A stretch of DNA of 64,000 bases from NCBI RefSeq assembly GCF_000743525.1, contig NZ_JQGK01000006.1, positions 1-64,000 on the forward strand. Direction: 5' to 3'. This document shows positions 39,424-49,844 of this stretch, piece after piece; within the stretch, counting starts at the first letter, position 1, and every line of letters starts with the position of its first letter. The notes below the pieces were generated by a model. That model made no database searches and was not told the DNA's origin. It saw only the letters and a program-made list of their open reading frames with translations. Source of the DNA: Sulfurospirillum sp. SCADC. Its GTDB lineage: Bacteria > Campylobacterota > Campylobacteria > Campylobacterales > Sulfurospirillaceae. Made by a program: the position numbers and the translations under genes.

Positions 39424-39882
39424 ATGTCGTATTGGAAATGGGAGCCAGCTTTTTCGGTGGGTATTGCAGTGATTGATGATCAGCATAAGCAAATGATTGC
39501 GTATATTAATGAGCTCGGTACGATTTCGATCTATCACGATAACGAAAAAGTGCGTACGGTGCTTTTGGCGTTGATGGATTATACGGTGTCCCATCTTGCC
39601 TTTGAAGAGCGTTTGATGGAAGAGGCAGGGTATCCTAAATTGGAAGCTCATAAGCAGATTCATCTCTCTTTTATTGAGCGCATTCATTTCTTTCAAGAAC
39701 GCTATGAAAACGGTGAAGATATTTCAAAACAGCTGATGATGGATCTGCAAATGTGGCTTATCAATCACATACAACACGACGATACAGACTATAAAGAGGT
39801 TGTCCAAGCGATGCTTCACAAAAAAGAAGCTCAAATGAACGGCGGATGGCTCACAACCTTGATCGATAAATTTTTTAAATAA
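39424..39882 (+). CDS. Bacteriohemerythrin
   Basis: A 152-residue diiron oxygen-binding protein. Ligand pattern: His in DDQHKQM (about 21), His in SHLAFEERLM with Glu (about 59-63), His in EAHKQIH (about 78 and 82), and His...Asp in INHIQHDDTDY (about 120-126). Start at 39424 gives six bases to the AAAGGA site; the ATG at 39418 would touch it. Single-domain hemerythrins are common in microaerophilic Campylobacterota and are thought to store or sense oxygen. TTACATGTAA copies flank it (39360 and 39898). Confidence 0.88.
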   Translation: MSYWKWEPAFSVGIAVIDDQHKQMIAYINELGTISIYHDNEKVRTVLLALMDYTVSHLAFEERLMEEAGYPKLEAHKQIHLSFIERIHFFQERYENGEDISKQLMMDLQMWLINHIQHDDTDYKEVVQAMLHKKEAQMNGGWLTTLIDKFFK

Positions 39883-39911
39883 CCACCATTTGAGTGTTTA
39901 CATGTAAAGCA

Positions 39912-39939
39912 AAAACGCTCCTCATGTGAAGAGCGTTTT
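39912..39939. terminator. Bidirectional terminator between hemerythrin and metal ATPase
   Basis: AAAACGCTC (39912-39920) pairs with GAGCGTTTT (39931-39939) across a 10-base loop; A-run and T-run on either side make it work for both convergent genes. A TTACATGTAA copy (39898-39907) lies five bases to the left. Confidence 0.82.
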
Positions 39940-39946
39940 GCGTAGT

Positions 39947-41938
39947 TTATTTATGCGTTAAAACCCGTGTAGCGTTGAGTACAGCGATGAGCGCAACGCC
40001 CACATCGCCAAAGACCGCTTCCCACATCGTGGCAATTCCCATCGCCCCCATGATCAAAATAATCCCTTTAACACCCAGTGCAAAGATGATGTTTTGCCAG
40101 ACGATGGCGTGGGTTTTACGGGCGATTTTAAGCGCGGTGGCGACTTTGCTGATCTCGTCGGTCATGATGACAATGTCGGCGGCTTCAATCGCCGCGTCTG
40201 AGCCCACGCCACCCATCGCAATGCCGATGTCTGCGCGTGCTAAAACAGGTGCGTCATTGATGCCATCTCCCACAAAAACGGTTTTGCCTTTGCCGCTTTT
40301 GCGTGCCATAATCGCTTCAAGCTTTTCGACTTTTTGGTGTGGCAAAAGCTCTGCTTCCACATGCGTAATGCCAAGCTCCTTAGCGACTTTATCGGCGGCA
40401 GCTTTATTGTCGCCTGTGAGCATCACGATGTTTTTAATGCCAAGTGCTTTGAGTCCTAAAATGGCTTGTTTGCTATCTGTTTTGGGTGTATCGGCGATGA
40501 TGAGGTAGCCTGCTAAAACGCCCTCAACCACGACATAAACGACGGTGTCGGGGGTATCGATTGTTTCATGAATGATGGTGTGCTCAAGGAGGAGTTTATC
40601 GTTGCCTGCAAGAACGGTTTTGCCTTCTATGGTCGCTTTAACGCCGTAGCCTGCGAGTTCCTCATAGTTGCTCACCATCGCTTCCAAAGGCTCTGTGTAC
40701 GCGCGTTTGATGGAAAGGGCGATGGGATGGCTTGAGTGCATCTCAGCCAGAGCCGCAAGCCGCAAGACATCCACTTCACTGTAACCGTGTAGTACGGTAA
40801 TAGAGGTTACGCTAAAAATGCCTTTGGTTAGTGTGCCAGTTTTATCCAAAACAACGGTATCGACGCCATTGAGTGCTTCAAGGAAGTTGCCCCCTTTGAC
40901 CAAAATACCGTTTTTAGATGCACCACCGATACCTCCAAAAAAGCTTAGCGGAATAGAAACCACCAGTGCGCACGGGCATGAGACAACAAGGAAAACTAAG
41001 GAGCGTCTAAACCAGTCACTGAGAAGCGCGTCTTGCATCAAAAGCGGCGGCACAAACGCGAGTAGGGCAGCTGAGATGACGACAAGTGGCGTATAGTATT
41101 TGGCAAACGTGGTGATAAATTGCTCTGTCTTGGCTTTTTTAGCGCCTGCATTTTGCACAAGGTCTAAGATCTTAGAAACCGTAGACTCTGAGAAAAGTTT
41201 GGTCGTCTCTACGATAATCACACCCGTTTTATTGATGGTTCCAGAGAGAATTTCACTGCCGACTGCGACTTCTTTGGGCAAAGATTCACCTGTGAGTGCC
41301 GAGGTGTCCAGCGTGGAGCGACCCTCTAAAATGACGCCATCGAGTGGGATTTTCTCTCCCGGTCTGACGATGATGCGACTGCCTAAAGCAACATCACTTG
41401 GGTTTACTTTGTGCTCGCCGGTTTCGCTTTGAAGGTTTGCAAAATCGGGTCTAATGTCCATCAGTTTGGTGATGGATTTGCGAGAGCGATCGACCGCTAA
41501 GTCTTGGAAAAACTCACCGATGCGGAAGAAAAGCATCACCGCAACGCCCTCAGGATACTCGCCGATGCTAAACGCTCCAACAGTAGCAAGCCCCATCAAA
41601 AAGTTTTCATCGAAAACATGCCCTTTAAAAAGGTTGGTGACCGCCATGTAGAGAATCTCGCCACCCACTAAGAAAAAGCTGATCAGATAGGTCCAAAACA
41701 TCAAAGAATTGCTCTCATCCATCACAATAGCAGAGACGAAGAGCACCGCGCCGATGCAAAACGTGAAGAAATGCCACGATCTTAGCATCTCCATTAGACT
41801 CGAATCGCTTAATCCGTGTTGATGTGCATGCGCTTCATGCTCTTGATTGAAATCCTGCGGAACGGCAGGTTTACACCTTGAACAACAACTCTCCGCTGTT
41901 GTGGTGCATGTTTGGGGTGCGGTCTCATGAAATTGCAT
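39947..41938 (-). CDS. Heavy-metal P1B-type ATPase (Zn/Cd/Pb efflux type)
   Basis: A 663-residue metal pump. The N terminus has a Cys/His-rich metal-binding stretch (CTTTAESCCSRCK, then HEAHAHQHG) instead of a ferredoxin-like domain. TM metal site is SCPCALVVS (about 325), phosphorylation motif DKTGTLTKG (about 365), SSHPIALS (about 400), hinge GDGINDAP (about 565). CPC plus a TM8 region with GVKGII suggests the Zn/Cd/Pb class. ATG 41938 is preferred, with GAGGA seven bases upstream; a TTG at 41944 is too close. It overlaps its regulator gene by 14 bp. Confidence 0.9.
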   Translation of the reverse strand: MQFHETAPQTCTTTAESCCSRCKPAVPQDFNQEHEAHAHQHGLSDSSLMEMLRSWHFFTFCIGAVLFVSAIVMDESNSLMFWTYLISFFLVGGEILYMAVTNLFKGHVFDENFLMGLATVGAFSIGEYPEGVAVMLFFRIGEFFQDLAVDRSRKSITKLMDIRPDFANLQSETGEHKVNPSDVALGSRIIVRPGEKIPLDGVILEGRSTLDTSALTGESLPKEVAVGSEILSGTINKTGVIIVETTKLFSESTVSKILDLVQNAGAKKAKTEQFITTFAKYYTPLVVISAALLAFVPPLLMQDALLSDWFRRSLVFLVVSCPCALVVSIPLSFFGGIGGASKNGILVKGGNFLEALNGVDTVVLDKTGTLTKGIFSVTSITVLHGYSEVDVLRLAALAEMHSSHPIALSIKRAYTEPLEAMVSNYEELAGYGVKATIEGKTVLAGNDKLLLEHTIIHETIDTPDTVVYVVVEGVLAGYLIIADTPKTDSKQAILGLKALGIKNIVMLTGDNKAAADKVAKELGITHVEAELLPHQKVEKLEAIMARKSGKGKTVFVGDGINDAPVLARADIGIAMGGVGSDAAIEAADIVIMTDEISKVATALKIARKTHAIVWQNIIFALGVKGIILIMGAMGIATMWEAVFGDVGVALIAVLNATRVLTHK

Positions 41939-42302
41939 ACTCAAATCCTCGTGGTTCTAAAATGTGTTCTAAGCTTTGGTTAAAAATGGTTTTGATATGT
42001 TCGTCATCGAGTGAATAAAAGACGACTTTGCCTTCTTTACGGTGCTTGACAAGTCTTGCTTGACGAAGGACACGCAGTTGGTGCGAGATGGAAGAGGGCG
42101 TCATGTGCAACAGTTCTGCGATGTCACACACGCACATCTCTGCTTCAAAAAGGGCTGAGATGATCTTCACGCGCGTCGTGTCACCAAAGACTTTAAAGAG
42201 CTCAGCTAGATCGTAAAGCTTCTCCTCTTGAGGCATCTTTTTTCTAACCATTTCGATGACATTTTCATGCACAATGTCGCAACTACAAAATTCATCGCTC
42301 AT
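41925..42302 (-). CDS. ArsR/SmtB-family metal-responsive repressor
   Basis: A 125-residue winged-helix repressor. An N-terminal Cys pair (EFCSCDI, residues 4-10) and the alpha-3 motif EMCVCDIAELLHMT give the thiolate site expected for Cd/Pb sensing of the CadC kind, and DDEHI...SLEHI near the C terminus offers an alpha-5 His/Asp site as in zinc sensors. The recognition helix is SSISHQLRVLRQA. It is first in the operon and should derepress the efflux ATPase when metal binds. A candidate operator lies just upstream. Confidence 0.88.
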   Translation of the reverse strand: MSDEFCSCDIVHENVIEMVRKKMPQEEKLYDLAELFKVFGDTTRVKIISALFEAEMCVCDIAELLHMTPSSISHQLRVLRQARLVKHRKEGKVVFYSLDDEHIKTIFNQSLEHILEPRGFEYAIS

Positions 42303-42337
42303 CGGTTCCTCCTCTTGAAATTATGTACAAATGCTCA

Positions 42338-42355
42338 TATGAACAATTACTCATA
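42338..42355. promoter_or_regulatory. Candidate ArsR/SmtB operator
   Basis: TATGA-N8-TCATA (42338-42355), 36 bases before the repressor start, with CTCATAT directly repeated on each side. It fits the short imperfect dyads bound by SmtB/ArsR proteins. Confidence 0.45.
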
Positions 42356-42459
42356 TATTAAAACAATTCAAATGAGAGAAAGCTTAAAATGATAGACAAA
42401 CTCAAAAAGTTTTACATGTAAAGAAAAAAAGTCAAAAGATTTGCCCCTTTTGTAAGGAT

Positions 42460-42505
42460 AATCCAAAAATTGCTCGGATAAAACTAAGTTGGCAATTTTT
42501 GGATT
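42460..42505. promoter_or_regulatory. 14-bp inverted repeat upstream of glyA
   Basis: AATCCAAAAATTGC (42460-42473) and its exact inverse (42492-42505) are separated by 18 bases and lie 55 bases before glyA. GATAAT at 42457-42462 overlaps the left arm and may be the -10 box, so the repeat would sit at the start of the transcript: an operator, attenuator or mRNA stem. A TTACATGTAA copy is 38 bases upstream. Confidence 0.55.
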
Positions 42506-42560
42506 GAGTGAAAGAACATTTATGGCTAAACTGTCTTCCATCAACCCCAAAGGAGATCAG

Positions 42561-43823
42561 ATGAGTTTTATCAACAATGATCGTTTAGCCACAGCCGATG
42601 ATGCTGTTTTTAGGATTCTTAACAATGAGTTTGAGAGGCAAGCTACGCATCTTGAGATGATCGCGAGTGAGAATTTTACCTCGCGTGCGGTTATGGAAGC
42701 AACAGGAAGTATTTTTACCAATAAATATGCTGAGGGTTACCCACAAAAGCGCTACTACAACGGTTGTGAATGTGCGGATGCGGTCGAGCAACTTGCCATT
42801 GACAGACTCTGTGAGATTTTTGGATGTACCTATGCCAATGTACAACCGCACTCAGGTAGCCAAGCCAATGGTGCGGTGTATGCGGCACTTTTGAATGCAA
42901 ACGATAAAATATTGGGTATGGATTTACAGCAAGGTGGTCACTTAACGCACGGTGCGAAAGTAAGTTTTTCAGGTAAAAATTATCAATCGTTTAGCTATGG
43001 TGTCGATGCGAATGGTTATATTGATTATGCCAAGGTTCTGGAGATTGCGAAGATTGTGAAGCCTAAGATGATCGTATGCGGTGCTTCGGCGTATGCGCGT
43101 GAGCTTGATTTTGCAGCATTTCGTGAGATTGCGGACGCGGTGGGTGCAATTTTAGTGGCTGACATCGCGCACATCGTAGGTCTGGTTGCCGCAGGTGAGC
43201 ACAGGAGCCCTTTTCCGCATGCGCATGTCGTCACTTCGACAACCCATAAAACATTGCGCGGTCCAAGAGGCGGTGTGATTATGACCAATGATGAAGCGCT
43301 TGCGAAAAAGATCAACGCGGCTATTTTCCCCGGAATCCAAGGCGGTCCTCTGTTACATGTTATCGCGGCAAAAGCGGTGGCATTTGGTGAAGTGTTAAAG
43401 CCGCAGTGGAAAGAGTATGCCAAGCAGGTCAAACGCAATGCCAGCGTTTTGGGCGAGGTTATGCTTGAACGGGGTTTTGATTTGGTCAGTGGTGGAACCG
43501 ATAACCACTTGATTTTGGTATCATTACTGAACAAAGATTTCTCAGGCGAAGAGGCGAGCACCGCCTTGGAAAATGCAGGTATAACGGTCAATAAAAACAG
43601 TGTCCCTAACGATACGCGAAGTGCGAAACTAACATCAGGTATCCGCATCGGATCTGCGGCATTAACGACACTGGGTATGAAAGAAAAAGAGTTTGAATTG
43701 ATCGCGCACCGCATTTGCGATGTGTTGAAAAATATTCACGATTTAGCGTTACATGTAAAGATTAAAAAAGAGTTAGTGGCACTTTTGCAAAACTTCCACG
43801 TGTACGAAAGTGCGACGTATTAA
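42561..43823 (+). CDS. glyA: Serine hydroxymethyltransferase
   Basis: A 420-residue PLP enzyme interconverting serine and glycine with tetrahydrofolate. Typical blocks: [12 protein letters not shown] (about 30), [13 protein letters not shown] (about 54), [12 protein letters not shown]-like region, [15 protein letters not shown] with the PLP Lys (about 225), IFPGIQGGP (about 255). ATG 42561 has AGGAG five bases upstream and matches family N termini; an in-frame start at 42489 would read through the inverted repeat. A TTACATGTAA copy at 43749 encodes LHVK near the C terminus. Confidence 0.95.
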   Translation: MSFINNDRLATADDAVFRILNNEFERQATHLEMIASENFTSRAVMEATGSIFTNKYAEGYPQKRYYNGCECADAVEQLAIDRLCEIFGCTYANVQPHSGSQANGAVYAALLNANDKILGMDLQQGGHLTHGAKVSFSGKNYQSFSYGVDANGYIDYAKVLEIAKIVKPKMIVCGASAYARELDFAAFREIADAVGAILVADIAHIVGLVAAGEHRSPFPHAHVVTSTTHKTLRGPRGGVIMTNDEALAKKINAAIFPGIQGGPLLHVIAAKAVAFGEVLKPQWKEYAKQVKRNASVLGEVMLERGFDLVSGGTDNHLILVSLLNKDFSGEEASTALENAGITVNKNSVPNDTRSAKLTSGIRIGSAALTTLGMKEKEFELIAHRICDVLKNIHDLALHVKIKKELVALLQNFHVYESATY

Positions 43824-43829
43824 ATAGAG

Positions 43830-43855
43830 TTCTTGCAAAACTTATTTTGCAAGAA
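43830..43855. terminator. Hairpin after glyA
   Basis: TTCTTGCAAAA (43830-43840) pairs with TTTTGCAAGAA (43845-43855), 4-base loop, seven bases after the glyA stop. A T-run is within the stem only, so termination strength is unclear. It leads straight into structured repeat copy B. Confidence 0.6.
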
Positions 43856-43857
43856 GG

Positions 43858-43962
43858 AAAAGCACCAAGGGTGCGTGGGCGTTCCGCCGAGGAAAACCCA
43901 GTGTTAACGTAGCCTTTAGAGCTTTGCTTTAAAGGCGTGTCAAGAGTTCTGTAAGAACTCTT
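43858..43962 (+). repeat. Structured intergenic repeat, copy B
   Basis: Counterpart of 13953-14058 in the opposite orientation. Hairpins: GCACC/GGTGC (loop AAG); CCTTTAGAGC/GCTTTAAAGG (loop TTT, one G-U pair); AAGAGTTCT/AGAACTCTT (loop GTA). Compared with copy A the second and third stems change on both arms and remain paired, which suggests selection for RNA or cruciform structure. It ends just before a likely promoter for the AraC fusion gene (ATGACAAAAT). Confidence 0.8.
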
Positions 43963-43988
43963 ATGACAAAATGACGAAGGAGGGCGCG

Positions 43989-45260
43989 ATGAGAGAGATG
44001 GAAGCGTTGCATACTAACTATCAGCTGATTGAAAAAGCGATCAAATACATCGATGCGCATTTTAAAGAACAGCCCTCCATCGATGTGATTGCTAGCAGTA
44101 TCGGCATGAGCAAATACCATTTTATCCGCGTGTTTAAAGAGTATGTGGGCGTGACACCCAAACAGTTTTTGCATTCGGTGACGCTCAATTACGCCAAAGA
44201 GCACATCAAAGAGTCCAAGTCTATTTTAGACAGCACACTAGACATTGGGCTCTCGAGTGTCAGCAGGCTGCACGAGCTTTTTGTCAATTTGATCGGCGTG
44301 ACACCCAAAGAGTGGCGCGAAAAGGGCAGGGATGTCATCATCACGTATGGTTTTGGCATCACCCCTTTTGGTGAAGCACTGATCGCTTACACCGACAAGG
44401 GCATTTGTTATTTGGGGTTTATTGACCAGAACAAAGAGGCAATTTTTACACGGTTTCAAGAGCTTTGGGAAAATGCCAATTTGGTGCATGATGATCTTAA
44501 AGCGCAAACCTATTTAGAAAATATCTTCATCAACAATAAAAAATACAACCTCTTGGTCAAAGGAACGAACCTTCAGATCAATGTCTGGAAAGCGCTTCTC
44601 AATCTTCCCAACGGTGCTGTGACCACCTATCAAGACATTGCCAATTTCATCGATCAACCCAATGCGGTGCGAGCCGTTGCCAGTGCCATCGGGAAAAATC
44701 ACATCGGCTATCTCATTCCCTGTCACCGCGTCATTGCCAAAAGTGGTGCGATGAGCGGGTACAGTTGGGGCATTGAGCGCAAAAAAATCCTCATCGCCTA
44801 TGAATCAACTTATAAAAAGAGTCACCCAGACTTTAGGCTCGCAACGATCGAAGACATACCCAATATCTGCCAATTTCTGCATGCTATTTTTCCAAAGAGT
44901 GCGCAAAATAGGGCGAAAATTGTCTCTGAGATGATTCAAAATACCAATACCCATGCTCTCTTTCTTGCTATACATGAGGCAAAGATGGTAGGCGTGCTGC
45001 CCGTCCTCTACAACGTATCGGTTGTATCAGGGGAAAAGGTAGCGATGTTTGAAGCGGTGATCGTGGATGAAGTTGGCAGTGACCATGCTATTGAAAAGGA
45101 ATTGCTTGAATATGCCATCGCTTCGTGCACGAAAAGGGGCTGCCAAAAACTAAGACTATGGGCAAAAGAGGCGTCAGATTATGAGCGTTTTAAAGAGCTT
45201 GGCTTTGAACAATCAGAGCGAAAACTCTTTACATGTAAAGTGTTACGCGACGAGTTTTAG
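43989..45260 (+). CDS. AraC-type HTH, O6-alkylguanine-DNA methyltransferase and GNAT fusion
   Basis: A 423-residue three-domain protein: AraC helix-turn-helix (about 10-110; [23 protein letters not shown]), MGMT domain (about 115-275; acceptor Cys in IPCHRV at about 247) and a GNAT acetyltransferase-like domain (about 285-420). The first two parts resemble Ada without its N-terminal methylphosphotriester domain. Expected: repair of O6-alkylguanine by self-methylation, with DNA binding; the acetyltransferase role is unknown. ATG 43989 follows AAGGAGGG. The end overlaps the convergent chemoreceptor gene by 18 bp; a TTACATGTAA copy at 45229 encodes FTCK. Confidence 0.83.
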   Translation: MREMEALHTNYQLIEKAIKYIDAHFKEQPSIDVIASSIGMSKYHFIRVFKEYVGVTPKQFLHSVTLNYAKEHIKESKSILDSTLDIGLSSVSRLHELFVNLIGVTPKEWREKGRDVIITYGFGITPFGEALIAYTDKGICYLGFIDQNKEAIFTRFQELWENANLVHDDLKAQTYLENIFINNKKYNLLVKGTNLQINVWKALLNLPNGAVTTYQDIANFIDQPNAVRAVASAIGKNHIGYLIPCHRVIAKSGAMSGYSWGIERKKILIAYESTYKKSHPDFRLATIEDIPNICQFLHAIFPKSAQNRAKIVSEMIQNTNTHALFLAIHEAKMVGVLPVLYNVSVVSGEKVAMFEAVIVDEVGSDHAIEKELLEYAIASCTKRGCQKLRLWAKEASDYERFKELGFEQSERKLFTCKVLRDEF

Positions 45261-47057
45261 CGACTCTTTTTTCTTTTCCACTGCGATGGTAGCGCTCTCT
45301 TGGTATAAAAATTTGGAGAGGAGTTTGGTGAGCGTATGGGAAATCTCAAAGAGCTCTTCAGCAACATTGGCGACCGCTTGTCCATTGCCACGGTTGGTCA
45401 CACTGAGTGCTAAGGTCTCTTGCATTTGTGCGATAAGGGTATTGACATTGTGGGAAACGGCGTGTGAGAGGTTGACAGCTTGGTTGGCGACGCTGAGCGA
45501 ATGAGTGATCTCCTCTTGCGTCTCGGTTGCAATTTTCCCAAGTGACGCCATGCGCACGCTGGTGTCTTCCATCAAACTTGCCACATGGTTAAGCCGTTTG
45601 GTGTTGCTGCCTACCCCTCCAATGATCTGCTTGGTGATCACATCGATGTTGCCTAAACTCTCTTGGGTACGTTCTGCGAGTTTTCGCACTTCATCTGCTA
45701 CCACGGCGAAACCGCGTCCATGTTCCCCAGCACGTGCCGCTTCTATGGCAGCATTGAGGGCTAACAGATTGGTCTGTTCGGCGATCTCATCGATGAGGTT
45801 AAAGACATTTTTCATCTCATCGACCTGTTTGGTCAGTGCTACCATTTGTTGATTGACCGCATGTTGCTCTTTTTTACTCTCTTGCACATCGTTGTGCAAT
45901 GCGTCAAGATCTTGCATAAAGTGTCCCATAACGCCCATATTTTGCTTGAGGACATCTCTGGTTTGCACACTCATCCCTTCGGATTCATTGAGCGTTTGTT
46001 TCAGCGAAGCGATAGGTTTTTGCATCGTCTCAATGTTGCTCTCTTGCGCATGAATCGTGCCTAATAAGGTTTGAGAGGTTGTTTGCAAGCTTTGTGCCGA
46101 GTGGTGCGCATCGTTTGAAATGGTGGCGATGCGTGAAATCGTCTGTGCCACGTTGGTAAAGACAGAGTCAATAGTCTGCGTGATGCCATCGAGCTCATCT
46201 TTGGTGTTTTCACTGACTCGTTTGAGTTTATGACGAAAATCGATATGGTGTGGGGCAAAAATGACTTTTTGCAAAAAGGCGTAAATCTGCACCGTTTCAA
46301 GCACCACCAAGCGAATCATCAACGATAAAAAGAGCAACGTCGCTATAAAAAGAAGCGAAGCGATAAAAAGGTAAAAAGTGTTGTTTTGGTTGGTTTGATG
46401 CAAGGAGGTAATCAAAAGATGGTTGTGCTCTAGTGTGTTTGCATCACGGGTGAGGTTGGTATTGAGATGGGTCAGATTGGTATTGACCTTTGCCATGGTT
46501 GCTTCCGTTTTTTGGTTGAATGCTAACGCCTCTTCAATGATTTTCCCTGTAATATCTTCGATCACCAATGCGATGTCACGCACGCCATCTTCACTGGGCT
46601 CACTGCGCATGCGCTCCGCCAAGATGGTAAATTGCCCAGCATACGGGGCGATAAACGGGTGTTTTCCTGCACTGCTGTTTTGCCATGCAATCAGCTCATC
46701 CAAAAGACGTTCAAGTTTTCGTTGTTGGGAAGGTTTGAAATTTAAGGTGGTGAGTTCGTTGCGAATGTTCCGCAAATTGGCAAGATCGTTGTACCATATG
46801 CCCACCTCTTTGGCTTGGTGCTCTAAGGCGCTAAACTCTGTGATGGTGCGAGCATTGGCATTAGAGGTCTCTTGAAGGTTGCTTTTGAGGATTTCGCTCT
46901 GTTCGATCTGCGCGTGAAAAAAGTCTTGATTTTGAAAATAACCAACACCATAAAGGATGCCCATAATCACAAAGGCAACAAACAGTGTCAAAAATCCTAG
47001 ATAAAAACGATGCGCAATGCTCAGTTGTTTTAAAAGGGTACTTACAAATTGCGGCAT
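45243..47057 (-). CDS. Methyl-accepting chemotaxis protein with helical sensor domain
   Basis: A 604-residue receptor: TM1 (about 15-40), helical periplasmic domain (about 41-235), TM2 (about 237-262), HAMP-like linker and a signalling domain with the conserved tip [36 protein letters not shown]-like segment near residue 440. The ligand domain has no Cache signature and looks like a long four-helix bundle. Start set at 47057 (MPQFVSTLL) because GGAG lies six bases upstream; the 18 codons further upstream have no site. The ligand is unknown. Confidence 0.85.
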   Translation of the reverse strand: MPQFVSTLLKQLSIAHRFYLGFLTLFVAFVIMGILYGVGYFQNQDFFHAQIEQSEILKSNLQETSNANARTITEFSALEHQAKEVGIWYNDLANLRNIRNELTTLNFKPSQQRKLERLLDELIAWQNSSAGKHPFIAPYAGQFTILAERMRSEPSEDGVRDIALVIEDITGKIIEEALAFNQKTEATMAKVNTNLTHLNTNLTRDANTLEHNHLLITSLHQTNQNNTFYLFIASLLFIATLLFLSLMIRLVVLETVQIYAFLQKVIFAPHHIDFRHKLKRVSENTKDELDGITQTIDSVFTNVAQTISRIATISNDAHHSAQSLQTTSQTLLGTIHAQESNIETMQKPIASLKQTLNESEGMSVQTRDVLKQNMGVMGHFMQDLDALHNDVQESKKEQHAVNQQMVALTKQVDEMKNVFNLIDEIAEQTNLLALNAAIEAARAGEHGRGFAVVADEVRKLAERTQESLGNIDVITKQIIGGVGSNTKRLNHVASLMEDTSVRMASLGKIATETQEEITHSLSVANQAVNLSHAVSHNVNTLIAQMQETLALSVTNRGNGQAVANVAEELFEISHTLTKLLSKFLYQESATIAVEKKKESLKLVA

Positions 47058-47211
47058 AAAAAGCTCCACTATAAAAAATTTAATATGAAGTGTATGATAA
47101 GTTGATTGCAAAAGGATTACTAAAGTTTTGGATAAAAATTATGCACTATTGTAATGTTTTTGGAATATTTTTAAGCGTATACTGTCACACAGTTTTTGTC
47201 AAGGGGGAACT

Positions 47212-49092
47212 ATGTCATTTAAAGGGAAAATCATCGGAGCACTCTGCGTTTTGATGTTTTTAAGTCTCAGTATTTTTAGCTTTATCAGCTATTTCGATAC
47301 AAAAAAGAACAGTGTGATTCAAACGGAAAACAGTCTGAAAATGGCATCACGCGCGCTGAGCGATTATATTGATGTTTGGCTTGCTGGTAAAAAAAGTGGC
47401 ATGGAAAGCAGTGCGAGGTATCTTACCAACATTCAGTCCATGGAAAAATCAGAGATTATCGCTATTTTGCAAGAGACAACTAAAACTTTGGGTGGTTTTG
47501 ATACCACTGTGGGGTTGGAAGATGGCAGTGCGATGACAGGCACAGGAACGCCGTTATCGGCTGGGTACGATCCTCGTGTGAGAGGTTGGTATAAAAGTAT
47601 CAAAGAATCAAAAAAAGTCAGTGTTACCGATGCTTACATCGATGCAACAACCAACAAATTGATCGTTTCCATTATGGCTCCGATCATGAAAGAGGGCAAA
47701 TATGTGGGTGGTGTGATTTTAGATATAGCACTTGACACCCTGACCAAAGCGACTGCGGATGTTAATTTTAATGGCGGTTATGGGATGCTGTTTGATACCG
47801 CAGGCATTGTGATCGCGCACCCTAATAAAGAGATGTACGGAAAAGAGCTTTCCCAATTCTTGCCCGAATTGACCCAACAGATCAAAGGTAAAAGCGATGG
47901 TTTGGTCGAGTATCAGTTCAACAATGAGAGCAAAATCTTTGCGTTTAAAGTTTCCAAAGAAGCAGGCTGGACACTAGGGATCACCTTCGATAAAGAGGTT
48001 GCGTACAGCTTTTTAAAGACCCAAATGCGTGAGCTGTTTATCGCAGGTATTCTGATGCTTCTTCTTTCCATTGGTATTATGATTGTTCTCATCAAAGCCT
48101 TATTAAAACCACTGGATAATCTTAACCGTGTTGTCAAAGAGCTCTCTAGCAACGAAGGTGATCTAAGACACCGTTTGGAAACAACCTCCAACGATGAGTT
48201 TGCACAAGTCTCAGGCAATATCAACAAATTTATCGAAAAATTGCATGAGATTGTTAAAAATTCCAAAATCATCAGTACTGAAAATGCGTCCATCTCCGAA
48301 GAGCTTTCACGTACCGCTTCTGAGGTTGTCCGCAATGTGGAGAGTGAATCTCGCATCATGGATACGACCAAAGATGAGGGCATTGCGTTGGTCAAAAGTC
48401 TTGAAACCTCGGTGGTGAAAGCCAAAGGTTCCCAAGAAGCCCTGAGTCAAACACAACATGACATCGTTGAGGTCAAAAGCAAAGTTGAACAACTTGAGTC
48501 CACGATGCAAGCAGCTGCGATTAAAGAGCAGGGTTTAGCAGAACGACTTGATAACGTCAGCCACAATGCCAATGAAGTTAAAGATGTACTAGGAGTTATT
48601 CGTGATATTGCCGATCAAACGAACCTTTTAGCGTTGAATGCCGCCATTGAAGCAGCGCGTGCAGGAGAGCACGGACGTGGATTTGCGGTAGTTGCCGATG
48701 AAGTACGAAAATTGGCTGAACGTACCCAAAAAGGGTTGGTAGAGATCGATGCAACGATCAATGTCGTTGTCCAGTCCATCATGGATGCCAATACTGACAT
48801 TGCTCAAAATGTTCAAGAGGTGCAAGCGTTAGCCTCCATTACCTCGGATCTTCAAAATAGCATGAATAATGTTGCTAATATTATTCAAAAAACCATTGAT
48901 CAGAGCCATTACAATGTTGATAACTTTATCGATACTTCGACGAAAATCAAAAAGATTGTGGATGCGATTGAGCAAATTCATGGCATTTCCAAAGAGAATG
49001 TGGGAAGCATCGACAATGTTTCACAAGCGAGTGAGCATTTACATGTCATGACCGAAAACCTCAACAATGAACTGGGAAAATTTAAGTCCTAA
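47212..49092 (+). CDS. Methyl-accepting chemotaxis protein with dCache sensor domain
   Basis: A 626-residue receptor: TM1 (about 7-28), double Cache domain (about 35-275), TM2 (about 280-302), HAMP, signalling domain with the conserved tip near residue 470. The membrane-distal Cache pocket has [15 protein letters not shown] and TDAYIDATT; the Arg-x-Trp-Tyr and Asp positions resemble the amino-acid-binding dCache pattern, so an amino acid or similar ligand is possible. AAGGGGGAAC precedes the ATG. Followed by a strong terminator. Confidence 0.88.
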   Translation: MSFKGKIIGALCVLMFLSLSIFSFISYFDTKKNSVIQTENSLKMASRALSDYIDVWLAGKKSGMESSARYLTNIQSMEKSEIIAILQETTKTLGGFDTTVGLEDGSAMTGTGTPLSAGYDPRVRGWYKSIKESKKVSVTDAYIDATTNKLIVSIMAPIMKEGKYVGGVILDIALDTLTKATADVNFNGGYGMLFDTAGIVIAHPNKEMYGKELSQFLPELTQQIKGKSDGLVEYQFNNESKIFAFKVSKEAGWTLGITFDKEVAYSFLKTQMRELFIAGILMLLLSIGIMIVLIKALLKPLDNLNRVVKELSSNEGDLRHRLETTSNDEFAQVSGNINKFIEKLHEIVKNSKIISTENASISEELSRTASEVVRNVESESRIMDTTKDEGIALVKSLETSVVKAKGSQEALSQTQHDIVEVKSKVEQLESTMQAAAIKEQGLAERLDNVSHNANEVKDVLGVIRDIADQTNLLALNAAIEAARAGEHGRGFAVVADEVRKLAERTQKGLVEIDATINVVVQSIMDANTDIAQNVQEVQALASITSDLQNSMNNVANIIQKTIDQSHYNVDNFIDTSTKIKKIVDAIEQIHGISKENVGSIDNVSQASEHLHVMTENLNNELGKFKS

Positions 49093-49108
49093 CCGCACTT
49101 TTTACTCA

Positions 49109-49145
49109 AAATTGCCTACGCTTCGTTATATTGCGTAGGCAATTT
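49109..49145 (+). terminator. Terminator after chemoreceptor gene
   Basis: A 13-bp stem, AAATTGCCTACGC (49109-49121) with its exact inverse (49133-49145), closed by an 11-base loop, ending in ATTT. Starts 17 bases after the stop codon. Confidence 0.8.
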
Positions 49146-49190
49146 AAGCTTTGAGTCTGTACAATCTTTGTAAAAAAACAGAGAGCATTT

Positions 49191-49817
49191 ATGTTAAACA
49201 AAGAACTCCTCAAAGGACTTTATGTCCTCACCGATGCAACCCTAACCCCAACGGAAACAATACTTGAACAGGTAGAACGCGTTTTAAAAAGCGGCGTTAC
49301 GATCATCCAATACCGCGACAAATACGCTAGTGATGAAGAGGCTGAAAAACAGTGCATCAGGCTTCAAGCGTTGTGTGACTATTACGAGGCAGTGTTCATC
49401 ATTGATGATCGCTTGGAAATTGCGTATCGCATCCATGCCGATGGTTTACATGTAGGCGAAGATGATGTAAGTTACGAAGAGGCTCGCGCCCTGCTAGGAG
49501 ATGATAAAATCATCGGCGTTTCCTGTTATGGCGACATCGAACGCGCAAAAAAATACGCCAATCTAGGAGCCGACTATGTCGCATTTGGCTCATTTTTCCC
49601 ATCCCCAACCAAACCCCATGCCAAAATCGTAGACCCTGAATTGCTGAAAACAGCCAAAGCGCAACTGAATGTGCCTATTTGTGCCATTGGAGGCATTACT
49701 CAGGAGAATATTGAGCTTCTTTCACGCTATGATATTGCGATGTATTCGCTCGTTAGTGCGGTGTATAAAGACGATAAGATCGAGGAAAATTTAGAAAGAT
49801 TACAGGCTAAAATTTAG
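49191..49817 (+). CDS. thiE: Thiamine-phosphate synthase
   Basis: A 208-residue TIM-barrel enzyme joining hydroxymethylpyrimidine diphosphate and thiazole phosphate. Family blocks: GLYVLTD (about 9), IIQYRDK (about 38), FIIDDRLEIAYRIHADGLHVGEDD (about 64-87), GVSCYGD, ADYVAFGSFFPSPTK (about 123-137), ICAIGGITQENI (about 163). IIQYRDK replaces the more common QLR-K form but keeps Arg and Lys. It lies alone among unrelated genes, with no thi neighbour in view. Confidence 0.93.
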   Translation: MLNKELLKGLYVLTDATLTPTETILEQVERVLKSGVTIIQYRDKYASDEEAEKQCIRLQALCDYYEAVFIIDDRLEIAYRIHADGLHVGEDDVSYEEARALLGDDKIIGVSCYGDIERAKKYANLGADYVAFGSFFPSPTKPHAKIVDPELLKTAKAQLNVPICAIGGITQENIELLSRYDIAMYSLVSAVYKDDKIEENLERLQAKI

Positions 49818-49844
49818 AAAAATTATACGTTATTAGGAGCGGGT

